A DNA stretch of 64,000 bases from Maratus speciosus (Eukaryota > Arthropoda > Arachnida > Araneae > Salticidae), in NCBI GenBank assembly GCA_963932465.1, contig CAWVRF010001054.1:62001-126000 (forward strand), in the 5' to 3' direction. The notes beneath the pieces are model-generated. The model saw only the letters and a list, made by a program, of their open reading frames with translations. It searched no databases and was not told where the DNA came from. The position numbers were made by a program, and so were the translations under genes. The number at the start of each line of letters is the position of its first letter. Positions within the stretch are counted from its first letter, which is position 1. Shown one piece after another: positions 10,582-20,689 of this stretch.

Positions 10582-11560
10582 ATGGGGGAGGAAGAGACAA
10601 TAGGTGTTGCGTTTACGCAACGTCAGCGGAAAAGAGGTAGTTCCAGTACTCACTCGTATCGTTCGACTCTGTGGATTTTTTTCTTATGCCGTGCTCACAG
10701 AAATTTTTCAAATACGTATCTTACGTTCTTCGAAGGTCTTCAAAGAATTTTTAATAAAGATTCATATAATTATGACGGGAACGAAACAAATATTATCGCT
10801 ATTTCATCAGAAATAGCAGAAATTATTGATGAAGAAGGAAATAATAATATATCAAAAAGTCATAATGATATTTTACCTTTCAATACTGCTGGTGAAATTG
10901 AAATGTGCGTGAAAAAGTAGTTTGTATCCTCTAAAAGTAGTGCAAATCACACATACAAATAAAAAAAAACTGGAGATTTGGAGAGGATAAAGGTAGAAAA
11001 ATTGATTATGACTCAGCCAAACAATGAAGAAAAAATAAAACCTTGATCGATGCGAGAAGGTATAAAGATTATGTTCGAAAATAAATACTGTCACTTAGAT
11101 TTCAGACATGAAGTTGCATTGTACCTTTTGCAAACACCCTTTGCAAGTAAAGAGTTAACCATAAACAAATCAGCCAAAAGAAGGCATAGTAAGTTCTCCA
11201 TGCAAAAGCCATTACAGACAGAACGCGGAAATTTAACCCTTTCCGGGGCAATGCATTTAAATTTCTAAAATGTTGAAATGAATGAATGACACCGGTATTT
11301 ACGAACAGTTTCATAATAAAGGACAATTACTTTACCACGTTTCTGGTGCCATTGTGGAATTTGGGAAATAAAATTAATTGGCTTCATAAACATACTACTG
11401 CCCCTGAAAGGGTTAATTGTCAAGTCCGATGACAGCGGAAGACTGCATTGTAAACAATGCCATAGCCCGAATATTTATCGCTTCAGTACATTTGTGATGT
11501 TGATTTACATCATAAGTGTAGCGAATATTTTTATACTTGAAGCTGTTTTCTGTATATGAT
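10582..11560 (+). pseudogene. piggyBac-type transposase remnant
   Basis: The first open stretch (10582-10920) ends in an acidic, low-complexity region (EIAEIIDEEGNN), as is common at piggyBac transposase N-termini. The catalytic DDD domain is missing. A second stretch from about 11050 contains LDFRHEVALYLL, which resembles the DFR..VA..LL motif found before the C-terminal domain in this family. After a MITE at 11233-11416 the same frame resumes and shows GRLHCKQC, the first CxxC pair of a C-terminal zinc-binding domain; the later cysteines are lost. Removing the MITE with one TTAA joins the two stretches in frame. Family assignment is an inference from these motifs plus TTAA ends. Confidence 0.55.
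11233..11416 (-). mobile_element. TTAA MITE, CCCTTTCCGGGGC ends
   Basis: TTAACCCTTTCCGGGGCAAT faces CTGCCCCTGAAAGGGTTAA, 184 bp. The TTTCTGGTGCCATTG box lies at about 11340. Same family as 7722-7939. It sits inside the transposase remnant without changing its reading frame if one TTAA is counted. Confidence 0.9.
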
Positions 11561-12939
11561 CAGTAATTTAAAAAAAATAAAAAAAATAAATTTTAATAAT
11601 AAATTAATAACATTAGAATGATTGCTTGCTGTCTAAATTGTAACAAAGGTAAAAAAAAAATCTTACAGTGTCCATATATGCAAGAAAATCCTGCTGATGC
11701 TCAATTGAGCTCAATAAACATCAGTACTCTTATTCCGCTGACGTTGCGTGAACGTAACACTCCATTTTTCGTAAGCTAACACAAATTTTGTTATTTCCAC
11801 TATAAATTAATGTTATGTATGTTCAAATGAATAACCAATATCATTTGTATAAAAATTTTTTAACTCCTTATAGTTTTGGCGGTTAATGGGTTAAATGACA
11901 AATAGAACCAGAAATTCTTTCATAAAATAAGTTAAATTTAAACCACGCAGATTTACTTTAAATAAATCAGTCAATAAATTTTAAATAAAAATTCTGGTGT
12001 GAAATACTTTTATGAAACTTGAGTAAAATTTCCGGGCGTTCTAGTGTTAATATTTCCTGAAAAATAAAGCATATCAGTGCCACCAGTTATGTGATTTATA
12101 TCAAAATCTAACCAGAACAACTTATGTCAAGTTGTAGATGAATCTGATGTTTGATGAAAATCCGTGCATTAGTTTTTGAGGTAGAGCTATCGCGGAAATC
12201 GTAAAAAAATGTACATGGCAGCGCCACTTGTTGGTCAATTTACTCAAAAACTAATTAGGACCAATTTATATCAGGGACTAACTGAATCCGAAGTTTAATG
12301 AAAATTCATGCATTAGTTCTTGAGATACAGTTCTTGAGGAAATCATAATAAATTCAGCCTAGCAGCACCACCTGTTGGGCGATTTACACTAAAAACTAAA
12401 AATACTAATTTATATCAGGGACTAACTTAATTTGGAATTTGGTGAAAATTCGTGCATTAGTTCTTGAGATAAAGCTATTGCGATAATCATGAATAATGCC
12501 GCATAGCAGAACCACCTATTGGGTGATTTACACTAAAAAGTAATCAGCACCAAATTATATCAAGGACTAACGGAATCTGAAGTTTTACAAAAATCCGCAC
12601 ATTAGTTCTTGAGATATACCTATTGCGGAAATCGTGAAAATGCAACGTAGCAGCGCCACCTGTTGGGCGATCTGTAGTCACATATATCAGGTACTAACTG
12701 AATATAAAGTTTTATTAAATTCTGTTCGTTATTTCTTAAGATAGAGCGCCCACAAAATTTGTGTCGCACACACACACACAGACAGACAGACTCACAGACA
12801 GACATTTTGTAAAAACGTGTTTTTCGGGTTCTCTGACCCCTAAAACGTGTCAATCCGTCGAAAACCAGAATTCGAAAATTTTCATGAATCCAACTTCTTG
12901 AATCTTCTTGTAAAGGTAGAAGAAACTAAAAATGGATTA

Positions 12940-13175
12940 AATAGAACATCAATATATCGATAAGAAATGAAAGCGCAATTTGCTTCAAACACTCTTTCCT
13001 AATATAAACACACTCATTGTAGTGAAAAGCGATGAAATACCATCCTCCTTTTCCATTGATGTTCATCTTCCTTTTGTGCCGTAGATAGCAGAAACCGATA
13101 ACTTGACGATGAGAGATGGCTATTATATAAAGTATATCGATTTATCGGCTTTCAAACACATACATCACAAAGGAA
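12940..13175 (+). promoter_or_regulatory. Conserved unit core with TATA-like box (four copies)
   Basis: A block of about 235 bp bounded by ATCGATA-type sequences is much better conserved than its surroundings. Copies: 12940-13175, 16150-16400, 19450-19710, 20770-21030. Each has TCTTCCTTTTGTGCCGTAGA (one variant, GCAG, in unit 3), then ATTATATAAAGTATATCGAT, then TTTATCGGCTTTCA. TATATAAAG is a plausible TATA box with the unit's next 100 bp downstream. Promoter function is only a suggestion. Confidence 0.35.
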
Positions 13176-14256
13176 AGTGGTAGGTTTGACTTTAGAATTG
13201 GAAAAAATATAATTTTGCAAAGGAGCGTGAATATTAGGATTTAAGCAATACTTGTTATTGTAAAACATTGTCAGTAATTCGAAAATGATGAAATTTAGCT
13301 AATGAATGATGAATTATTTTGTGAGACATTTTATATCCTTTATTTGAAAGAAGGATAATTTACATAATATTGTAATAATTTTAACTTTCATAGTATTTTT
13401 CGAGATTTTCGTAAAATGTGTTAGAGGATTGATTTATCAGTTACATGGCAACCATGCATATTTACACGAGTTGAAGCACAGACACACAAATCGAGTTCAT
13501 AAACATTTTTCAACTATGTTAGAAAGTGTTAAAAAGATGTCCCAACCAGTATGTTTGGATACTAAATTTCGATTACGGCAAACATTATCTATACTATCCA
13601 TCCTTTATAAGAGAAACCATGGAGATTCTAAAACGTAAAAATTCTGTATGTAACGATGCAGCATCCTTTAACTTACCAAAATTGTGGCTCGAGTTACTCA
13701 ATGATTACTAAAATAGAAATAAACAACCAAGTAAAAAAAAATGCAATTTAACAAATTATAACGACCATTTGGAAAATAATTTTTTCAAAGACAAAATTTA
13801 AGACATAAAAAATCGCACGGAGTTGATCATACATTACGTACGCCATGAATTAAACATTAATGGTGTTATTACACGTAAAAATTGCAAGCGATAAAAATCG
13901 CCTGCGACTCCTCAGATTTTATGAACCTTACGTATTATTCACCTGAAACTTACGTATTATTCAAGCATTTCATTGGCTGTTCGGGAAAAGGCTTGAAAAT
14001 CTGACGACCCATTTTAAATGAAATTTCATTCTTAAACTTCTAAACATCCCACAATATTACTTTTTACACCGTCGTATAGAGAAAAAAATGTACTTTTAAA
14101 TGCAATTTGTTTGAAAGCTGTATCGCAATTTGTTTCTCAACTTGTTTGTAGATCATGGAATTTCAGAATATCATTATTTATTTGCTTTGAAAATGACTAG
14201 GGTAGAATTGAAACATGTCAACAGTCAAATAAGACTAGTTTACTGTTTTCAAAGTT

Positions 14257-14776
14257 TTAACCCTTAAATGCGCGATTTTTTATTTTGTTTCGAGAAAATT
14301 ATATATGATTCTCTGAAAGGTTTATTACACAGGAAAATTAATGAAAAAAATTCAGAGATAATTTTTTCATATAATACGTCAATCCTATCTTCGACAGCGC
14401 ATCTGCAATACAAGTAAAAACTACTGTCGTGTGGTTGTTTTACGCTAGAATATTACAAATTAGTAAATATTTTAATACGTATGTCTCCAAAAGCCTTATT
14501 TTATATAATTATTTATTTTATAAACACTTTAACACTTTAATTCCCATGATAGACTACGTTCTAGAAATGACGTAGTTCAGAGAATCTAACTTTACACCAG
14601 AAAGATTCAATGGTTAATTTCGCTTTATCTACATACGGAATGTTTGTTATTAATCAAAGCAAATACGGCAATTTTAATTTTCTGGTGTAAATTCGGTATA
14701 TACGAATTAAAAAAAATCTATTAAATTCAAAACACTGTTGCTTGCATATATGCAAAGCTGCGCACTAAAGGGTTAA
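14257..14776. mobile_element. TTAA element, CCCTTAAATGCGCG / GTGCGCAGC ends
   Basis: TTAACCCTTAAATGCGCGAT faces GCTGCGCACTAAAGGGTTAA. A perfect TTGCATATATGCAA palindrome lies just inside the right end. An inner TTAACACTTTAATTCCC at about 14528 with a CTACGT..ACGTAG palindrome suggests a further nested copy whose right end is unclear. Its right TTAA is also the left TTAA of the next MITE. Unit 2 has the empty site at 18417-18420. Confidence 0.75.
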
Positions 14777-15006
14777 CCCATTAACCGCCAAAACTATTAC
14801 GATAGAAATTTTCAAATTTCTTGTTGAAAGTAGTTTCCCACCACAAATTCAGTAAGGTAAATTTCGCTGCACTAAAATAGCAAAATTCCTGCAATAAATA
14901 AGACTTTTTTTCAATTCTAAAATAGTGGTGCCAATGTAATTAATTCATTGCATGAGCAATTATTTTGACTGTTGCGTGAACGCAACGTCAGCGGTTAATG
15001 GGTTAA
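14773..15006 (-). mobile_element. TTAA MITE, CCCATTAACCGC family, copy b
   Basis: 234 bp, reverse-oriented relative to 10271-10506, with matching ends, GTTGCGTGAACGCAAC near its right end and the ATAGTGGTGCCAAT box. It directly abuts 14257-14776 through a shared TTAA. Confidence 0.9.
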
Positions 15007-15579
15007 GGGAGCACAGGACCTTTCAGTTTGTTGAAAAGATCAAAAACATCGTCTTTTCCAAAGTATGAAAACACAAATAATATGCAATTGAATTTTTTTT
15101 CCATTTCTGCCTAAAGTATATATTCTTGACTGTATTATCCAGAAAAATAAAAGTTGTATATACAAAATTAATATTTAAATTTTAAAGTTAAAAATTCATC
15201 TCATTTACCCGTGAATTAAAATCATTAAGTGCTGCGCGCATGATAAAACTCCAAATTATGCATATAGATACAATTTTTGAAACAAAATAGAATCATAACA
15301 CACCTACTTCTAAATTAAAACCAAAATATACACAAAAGTTTTGTTTAAAATTTAATTTTACCGCAATATAAAAAAAAAATCAAATATTTCCAAAAAAAAA
15401 AAATTCAAGTTTTCCGAGTGCAAAAAAATAAATAACAAAAATTTTCGATTTTTTTTTTTTGGTTTTAGCATGTAGACTCTAAAGAATGTTTTTAATTTCT
15501 TGAAAAGTCGTTTTAAAATTCCGGTGTCAGTCAATTCTTTCATCCTTTCACAGCAAAAATTGCCCTGTGCCGGAAGGGG

Positions 15580-15787
15580 TGAACAGTGGAACTACCGTGA
15601 GCCGTAATTTTGACGGCTACCATATGAATATGTTTCGGTTCAAACCAGAAATTTGATTGTGAAATAAGATTAAAAGATACGAAGAAGAAAAACGTTATAT
15701 AATAAATTTAAACTGTTTTAAATCAAAATTCTGGTGTGAAATATTTTTATAAAACTTAACGCAAATTTCTGGTAGTTCTAGTGTTAA
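15580..15787. mobile_element. TTAA MITE, CACTAGAACTACC ends (left TTAA mutated)
   Basis: TGAACAGTGGAACTACCGTG on the left faces GGTAGTTCTAGTGTTAA on the right. GAGCCGTAATTTTGACGGCT is the subterminal palindrome. AATTCTGGTGTGAAATA is shared with the outer MITE at 9974-12050. Just left (about 15500-15578) is a second partial MITE ending GCCCTGTGCCGGAAGGGGTGA. Unit 2 lacks both. Confidence 0.7.
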
Positions 15788-16697
15788 TTTATCGTTTTAA
15801 TGCTTTCAGTGTTAATCATCGTTTGTGAGTAACGGCGGGCGCAAACTCCCAGTTTAACGCGTTTTACAGTTTCAATATCTACGGACCTTCAATTATAATC
15901 ACCGTCGATTATAACTCAAGAAATAATGCAGATTTTTAAATGGGTTTTTTTCCATATTGTTCAGAAATTGTAAAAATTTTTGAATAAAACAAAAGCCGAA
16001 AACTGATTATTTGAAAGTTTAAAGGTTAAGTTATGCCCTCTTAATCTTACACCTTTTAGCAATTGGAAATAGTATATGAAAACATTTTGTAACAAAATGA
16101 CTTCTTCGTCTCTGAATATCGATGAAAGACGTTAGTAAAAATGGATTCAATAGGACATCGATAAATCGATAAGAAATAAAAGCGCAATTTGCTTCAAACA
16201 CTCTTTCCTAATAGAAACACATTCATTATAGGAATCCTCTTAAGTGAAAAGCGATGGAATACCATCCTCCCTTCCCCATTGATGCGCATCTTCCTTTTGT
16301 GCCGTAGATAGCAGAAACCGATAAGAAGACGATGAAAGATGACTATTATATAAAGTATATTGATTTATCGGCTTTCAAAGACATACATCACACGGGAAAG
16401 TGCTAGGTTTGACTTTCGAATTGGAAAAAATAAAATTTTGAAAAGGAGAGTGAATTTTACAACTTAAAACAATATTTGTTATTGTAAAACATTGTCAGTA
16501 ATTCGTGCGGGATATAATTATGCTTTTCAGTGATGAATTATTTTGTGAGGCATTTTATATGACTCATTTTAGAGAAGGACAATGTAATAATTTTAACTTT
16601 CATAGTGTCTTTCGAGATATTTTGAAAAAAGTGTTAGAAAATTTGTTTATGAATTACATGACAATCCATGTATATTTACGCGAGTTAGGCACAGACG

Positions 16698-16984
16698 AGT
16701 TGGTTGTTGGTTGTGTTTATGACTGCCAGTTATCAACACGAGGGATGTAGGCCCTAAAAGGGGGGGGGGTACCCTTAATCTTGGAGCATATATCCATAAT
16801 CTTAGAAAGACCCTGGGGGTCTTTCTAAGGGAACCTAACCCGTATTTACGCAAGGAAATGCAAAGTTCGAAGTAAACTACGGGAAGCTACGAACGATTAA
16901 AACGATGGGCGCGATTGGGTTCGAACCCAGCACCTCGCGTCTACCAACTTCGAGAGCAGAGCCTCTCGGCCACTGGTGGGTCAA
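16698..16984 (-). mobile_element. tRNA-derived SINE
   Basis: On the minus strand the head reads GACCCACCAGTGGCCGAGAG, containing an A box (GTGGCCGAGAGGC, complement of 16961-16973). A B box GGGTTCGAACCC lies at 16917-16928. The segment CTCTCGAAG resembles an anticodon loop of tRNA-Ser(CGA), so a serine- or leucine-type tRNA head is likely. The body has an AGAAAGACCC..GGGTCTTTCT hairpin (16804-16829) and ends in an ACCAACAACCAAC-like tail. The repeat block it interrupts is continuous at 13470-13500. The target duplication is not clear. Confidence 0.75.
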
Positions 16985-17263
16985 GGTACGGACAGATAAA
17001 TTGAATTCATAAGCGCTTTTCAACTATGCTAGAAAGTGTTAAAAAGATGTTGCGTCCTGTATAATTAAGTATGATTGAATATTAAATGTCCATTATTGTA
17101 AACACAATCTATATTATACATACATTATAAGGGAAACTATAAAGATTCTAACACGTAAAAATTCCGTATGTGACGATGCAGCACCATTTAACTTACAAAA
17201 TTGTGGCTCGAGCTACTCAATGGTTACGAAAATAGAGATAAACATCCAATTAAAATGTAAAAA

Positions 17264-18252
17264 CTAGAAAACAGGAATTATGCTTTTTCAGAATTTAGTG
17301 TTGCGCCGATGAAAAAAAAAATATGTATATAAATATAGATAGCTCAGTTTTAACCCCTTAATTCTCGCTCCCGTCATATTCACGGGCTGTGTCTTTTACT
17401 CAAATTGTATGATTCCCCCCAATTTTATAATATAGTGAAATTGGCTATATTTTAGTATCGTTTTACCTGTCATTAAATAAGGTGAATATTTCTTTTTCAT
17501 AGAAGTGGTGCCAATAAACCATTTAAATTTTTAAGCCGTAATTTAATTCAAGCGTCAAGACTCCAAACACGCGCTTTTTATTTTACATAAAATGACATCG
17601 TCCGCATCCGCTAAAGAATTCCTCATTTACGATCCAGTCTTAAACAACATCTGCAGTAATATATGCATAGGACGTGACTACTGCTGAATAATACACATCC
17701 AAAAAAAGTAATTTCGTCATTCAAGAAACTGGGGGAAAAAAATCGTCTATCTCATGATTCATAGGCCTTCATTTGTTTGTAATATTAATATAGATACTTA
17801 AAATTAAATTTGTTTTATGATAGCTCCATGTTTTATCAGAAATCATTAATTTATATTTTTTCAAAATAGCATGTATTTTAAGTACAATTTTTTTTTCAGT
17901 TTTTATGAGAAAATTGCATCAAAAAGATATAATTGCTATTTTTCAACTATTTTCCCTTTACTTTCTACAGAAATGGTGTACTTGAGTTACAAAAATTAAA
18001 CAAAAAAATTAATATATGAAGAATAAATGGAGATGCAGTTTTCAAACAAATTGCATTTAAATGTACTTTTGTTTTCCAATACGACGGTCTAAAAATTGAA
18101 AATGTGCGATGCTTAGAAATTTAAAAAATTGCAGTACTGATTATTCTGTACAATGACACATCTGCTTTGTTTTACGGCTGGCTTATACAACGTAACGTTA
18201 TTTTTTGGAGACGACATATTAATAGGTGGGATAAAGAAATAGCATACCGGGA
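17264..18252 (-). mobile_element. Helitron-like repeat B, copy 1
   Basis: Reverse orientation. On the minus strand it ends with a hairpin of TTCTG and CAGAA arms (here AATTCTGAAAAAGCATAATT), 10-11 nt before CTAG, followed by T. A 3' hairpin then CTAG at an A/T junction is the classical Helitron end. The other end begins TCCCGGTATGCTATTTCTTT. No Rep/helicase coding is present. A TTAA MITE (17350-17560) sits inside. Confidence 0.7.
17350..17560 (+). mobile_element. TTAA MITE, CCCCTTAATTCTCGC family, copy in repeat B
   Basis: TTAACCCCTTAATTCTCGCT, CCCGTCATATTCACGGG and GTGGTGCCAATAAAC match 25575-25802 and 55365-55585. The right end is degraded, so the boundary is approximate. Confidence 0.7.
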
Positions 18253-18635
18253 CTAATAACGTGCGTTACATGAAAAACTGAATTATGACGTTTTAGATCA
18301 TTACATCGTAGACAGTTCAATTTCAGAATATCATTATTTATTTGTTTTGAAAATGACAAGGGTGGAGTTAAAACATGTCAACAGTCAAATAAAATTATTC
18401 TACTGTTTTTAAACTTTTAAGGAGGAACAGGATCTTTCAATTTGTTGAAAAGATTAAAAAAAATCGTCTTTTTCAAAGTACGAAAACACAAATAATATGC
18501 AATTAAGATTTTTTTTCTCATTTCTGTCTAAAGTATATATCTTTAACTGTATTAGCCAGAAAAATAAAAGTTATACATACAAAATTAATATTTAAATTTT
18601 AAAGTTAAAAATTCATCTCACTCACCCATGAATTA

Positions 18636-18796
18636 TTGGGTCGTTCGGAAAGTCGTGTCCGTTTGGGAAAATCACTTCGTACCTGAAAATTCTGCCCCGG
18701 TAATTCTTAGACATTACATATTGGAATTAATGCCTAATATTTAAATGATAGAATTTTCTGGTTCTCGAAACGGACGCGACTTTACGAACGACCCAA
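18636..18796. mobile_element. Mariner-type MITE
   Basis: 161 bp. TTGGGTCGTTCGGAAAGTCG faces CGACTTTACGAACGACCCAA, with TA on each side. Unit 1 at about 15208 shows the empty TA site (CCGTGAATTAAAATCATTAA). The end sequence is mariner-like. No coding capacity. Confidence 0.9.
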
Positions 18797-19444
18797 TAAA
18801 ATCATTAAGTGCTGCGCGCATGATAAAACTCTAAATTAAGCATATAGATCCAATTTTTCAACAAATAGAATCATAACACACTTACTTCTACATTAAAACC
18901 AAAATATACACAAAAAGTTTTGTTTAAAATTTAATTTTAGCACACACACAAAAAAAAATTCCAAAAAAATTCAAGTTTTTCAAGTGCATAAATAAATAAA
19001 TAAATAAATAACCAAAATGTGAGAATTTTTTTAGTTTTAGCATGTAGACTATAAAGAAACGCAAATTTGGTTAATTCTTTTAATCTGTAGCTTACATCGT
19101 TTGAAAGTAACAGCGTGCGTAAACTCCAAATTTACTAATCTGAGAAAACGCTTTTTACAATTTTAGTATCTACGGACTTTCAATTATAATCAGCGTCTAT
19201 AAATGATTATAACTCAAGATTATATGCAGATTTTTTATGGGGTTTTTTTGCATATTGTTCAGAAATTGTAAAAAATTCAGAACAAAATAAAAACCGAAAA
19301 CTGATTATTTGAAAGTTTAAAGGTCCTATGCCCTCTTAATCTTACACGTTTTACATCTTTTAGCAATTAGAAACAGTATATGAAAACATTTTGTAACAAA
19401 ATAACTTCTTCGACTCTAAATATCGATAATAGACATTAGTAAAA

Positions 19445-20005
19445 ATGGATTCAATTGAACATCGATATATCGATAAGAAATGAAAGCGCAATTTGCTTCA
19501 AACACTCTTTCCTAATAGAAACACATTTATTATAGGAATCCTCTTTAGTGAAAAGCGATGAAATACCATTCCTCCCTTTCCATTGATGTGCATCTTCCTT
19601 TTGTGCAGTAGATAGCAGAAGCCGATAAGATGGCGATGAAAGATGACTATTATATAAAGTATATCGATTTATCGGCTTTCACAGACATGCATCATACGCG
19701 AAAGTGCTAGGTTTGACTTCAGAATTGGAAGAAATAAAATTTTGAAAAGGAGAGTGAATTTTAAAATTTAAGCAATACTTGTTATTGTAAAACATTGTCA
19801 GTAATTCGAAAACATTGAAATATAGTTTATGAATGATGAGTTATTTTGCGGGACATTTTATAGCTTTTATTTGAGTAAAGGTTAAGTTGCATAATATCGT
19901 AATAATTTTACCTTTCATAGCATTTTTCGAGATTTTTTGAAAATATTTTAGAAGATTAGTACAAATATTAAATACATTATAATTTCTTTTTTTTTATTAT
20001 TAATA
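19445..20005 (+). repeat. Tandem array unit 3 (partial)
   Basis: Repeats the first 560 bp of units 1 and 2, including the conserved core, then is interrupted by a MITE fragment and repeat R4. Confidence 0.75.
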
Positions 20006-20058
20006 TTAACCCCTTAATTCTCGCAATCCTGACATTCACGAGCAGTGTAGGTTACTTT
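20006..20058 (+). repeat. Fragment of TTAA MITE (CCCCTTAATTCTCGC family)
   Basis: TTAACCCCTTAATTCTCGCA and a decayed GACATTCACG, then the sequence changes to repeat R4. Confidence 0.6.
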
Positions 20059-20689
20059 TTAGGTGCGTTCGTAATTATATAAATACGTAGCACCTAAAGA
20101 CGCCGTCTGATCTGTCCGTCTGTCTACTACGAAACTACCCAACCGAATGGTTTGAAATTTAATATATTGAAACGTTGCAGAATTGAGTCCAGTCATTTCA
20201 AATTTTATGAAAATCGAATCCAAACTTAAAAAGATGTTAATAAAAGTTTTCTTCAGGCTATTAAATCCTATCATACATCATGAATTCAGTGATATCCCAC
20301 GATAGGTAATGAATCTAGGTTGCCATGATGAATACGTCGGATTTAAAATGTAATCCTATTATTTCCGTATTACTGTATTTAATATATGTAATCGTAATAA
20401 AGTTTGTATTCATGTCTTTTTGCACAAGACTGCAACAGGTATTGCACCAAGGTCTGGATATTTATAAAACTAGTTAAATTAGAAGCGCACCTCATTTGCC
20501 CCGTTTGACGTATAATTTTCGACTTGTTTTTAACATAATCTAAAAAAAAAGAAGCTCAAATTAAAATTTTGAAACATCTTTCGCATTCACGTTTTCAGTT
20601 AGAAAAAGTTTTCTAGTTTTGTATAAATAAGGTAAATAGTATATAAAGTACAGATAAAATATAGATAGGTATATAAATAATGGACGTTT
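20059..20689 (+). repeat. Dispersed repeat R4, copy a
   Basis: Homologous in reverse to 28330-30695. Begins TAGGTGCGTTCGTAATTATA with the inverted GCACCTA 25 bp on, followed by CCAACCGAATGGTTTGAAAT. It has the unoccupied form of two insertions seen in copy b: AAACTTAAAAAGATG (TTAA at 20226-20229) and the CGTATTTA hAT site. Class unknown; no coding sequence recognised. Confidence 0.65.

Larger units (their letters stand above)
10022..11894 (+). mobile_element. piggyBac-type transposon, decayed parent of the CCCATTAACCGC MITEs
   Basis: TTAACCCATTAACCGCTGG at the left, then GTTGCGTTTACGCAAC, faces GGCGGTTAATGGGTTAA at the right. The same ends bound the short copies at 10271-10506 and 14773-15006. 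A further GTTGCGTTTACGCAACGTCA lies at 10606-10625, and GCTGACGTTGCGTGAACGT near 11738-11756. Between them is a broken coding region (10582-11560) with a piggyBac-like C-terminal signature. Two MITEs have inserted into it. Confidence 0.75.
9974..12050. mobile_element. TTAA MITE, CACTAGAACGCCCGG ends, split by M2
   Basis: TTAACACTAGAACGCCCGG faces CCGGGCGTTCTAGTGTTAA. A palindrome GGAGTCGATCCGACTCC lies at 9995-10011. Without the nested 10022-11894 element it would be about 208 bp. Repeat A copy 3 has this site unoccupied: around 27166 it reads ATTAACGTGTATGAGATAG, matching the flanks here. Confidence 0.85.
9928..12932 (-). mobile_element. Helitron-like repeat A, copy 1 (with nested elements)
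   Basis: Reverse orientation. On the minus strand it starts TTTTTAGTTTCTTCTACC, has AAATTTTCGAATTCTGG, a GTCT/GTGT microsatellite at 12765-12805, then units of about 140 bp with CAAGAACTAATGCACG and AGGTGGCGCTGCTA, and finishes AGAAGAA...TTGGGATTGCCACATCCGAATAG. The start and end carry CTTTCTTCT/AGAAGAAAG-like inverted motifs. It interrupts the tandem array at a site intact at 16130-16145. A TTAA MITE nest (9974-12050) lies inside. Confidence 0.7.
12933..16139 (+). repeat. Tandem array unit 1 (about 3.2 kb)
   Basis: Aligns along most of its length with 16140-19444. Shared landmarks: GCGCAATTTGCTTCAAACAC near 12970 and 16185; CAGAATATCATTATTTATTTG near 14164 and 18322; GTGCTGCGCGCATGATAAAA near 15229 and 18809. 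Unit 1 carries MITEs at 14257-15006 and 15580-15787 that unit 2 lacks. A block at 13950-14150 resembles the interior of Helitron-like repeat B. No gene was recognised in the unit. Confidence 0.8.
16140..19444 (+). repeat. Tandem array unit 2 (about 3.3 kb)
   Basis: Sister of unit 1 and carrying its own insertions: a SINE (16698-16984), Helitron-like repeat B (17264-18252) with a TTAA MITE in it, and a mariner MITE (18636-18796). Where unit 1 has those sites empty or filled differently, the pair gives before-and-after views of each insertion. Confidence 0.8.

Noticed and set aside
10582..10816. Open frame as a host gene
   Set aside because: It lies within TTAA ends and next to piggyBac-like fragments, so a transposase remnant is simpler.
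13124..13132. TATATAAAG as proof of a gene promoter
   Set aside because: No downstream coding region is recognisable; kept only as a suggestion because of core conservation.
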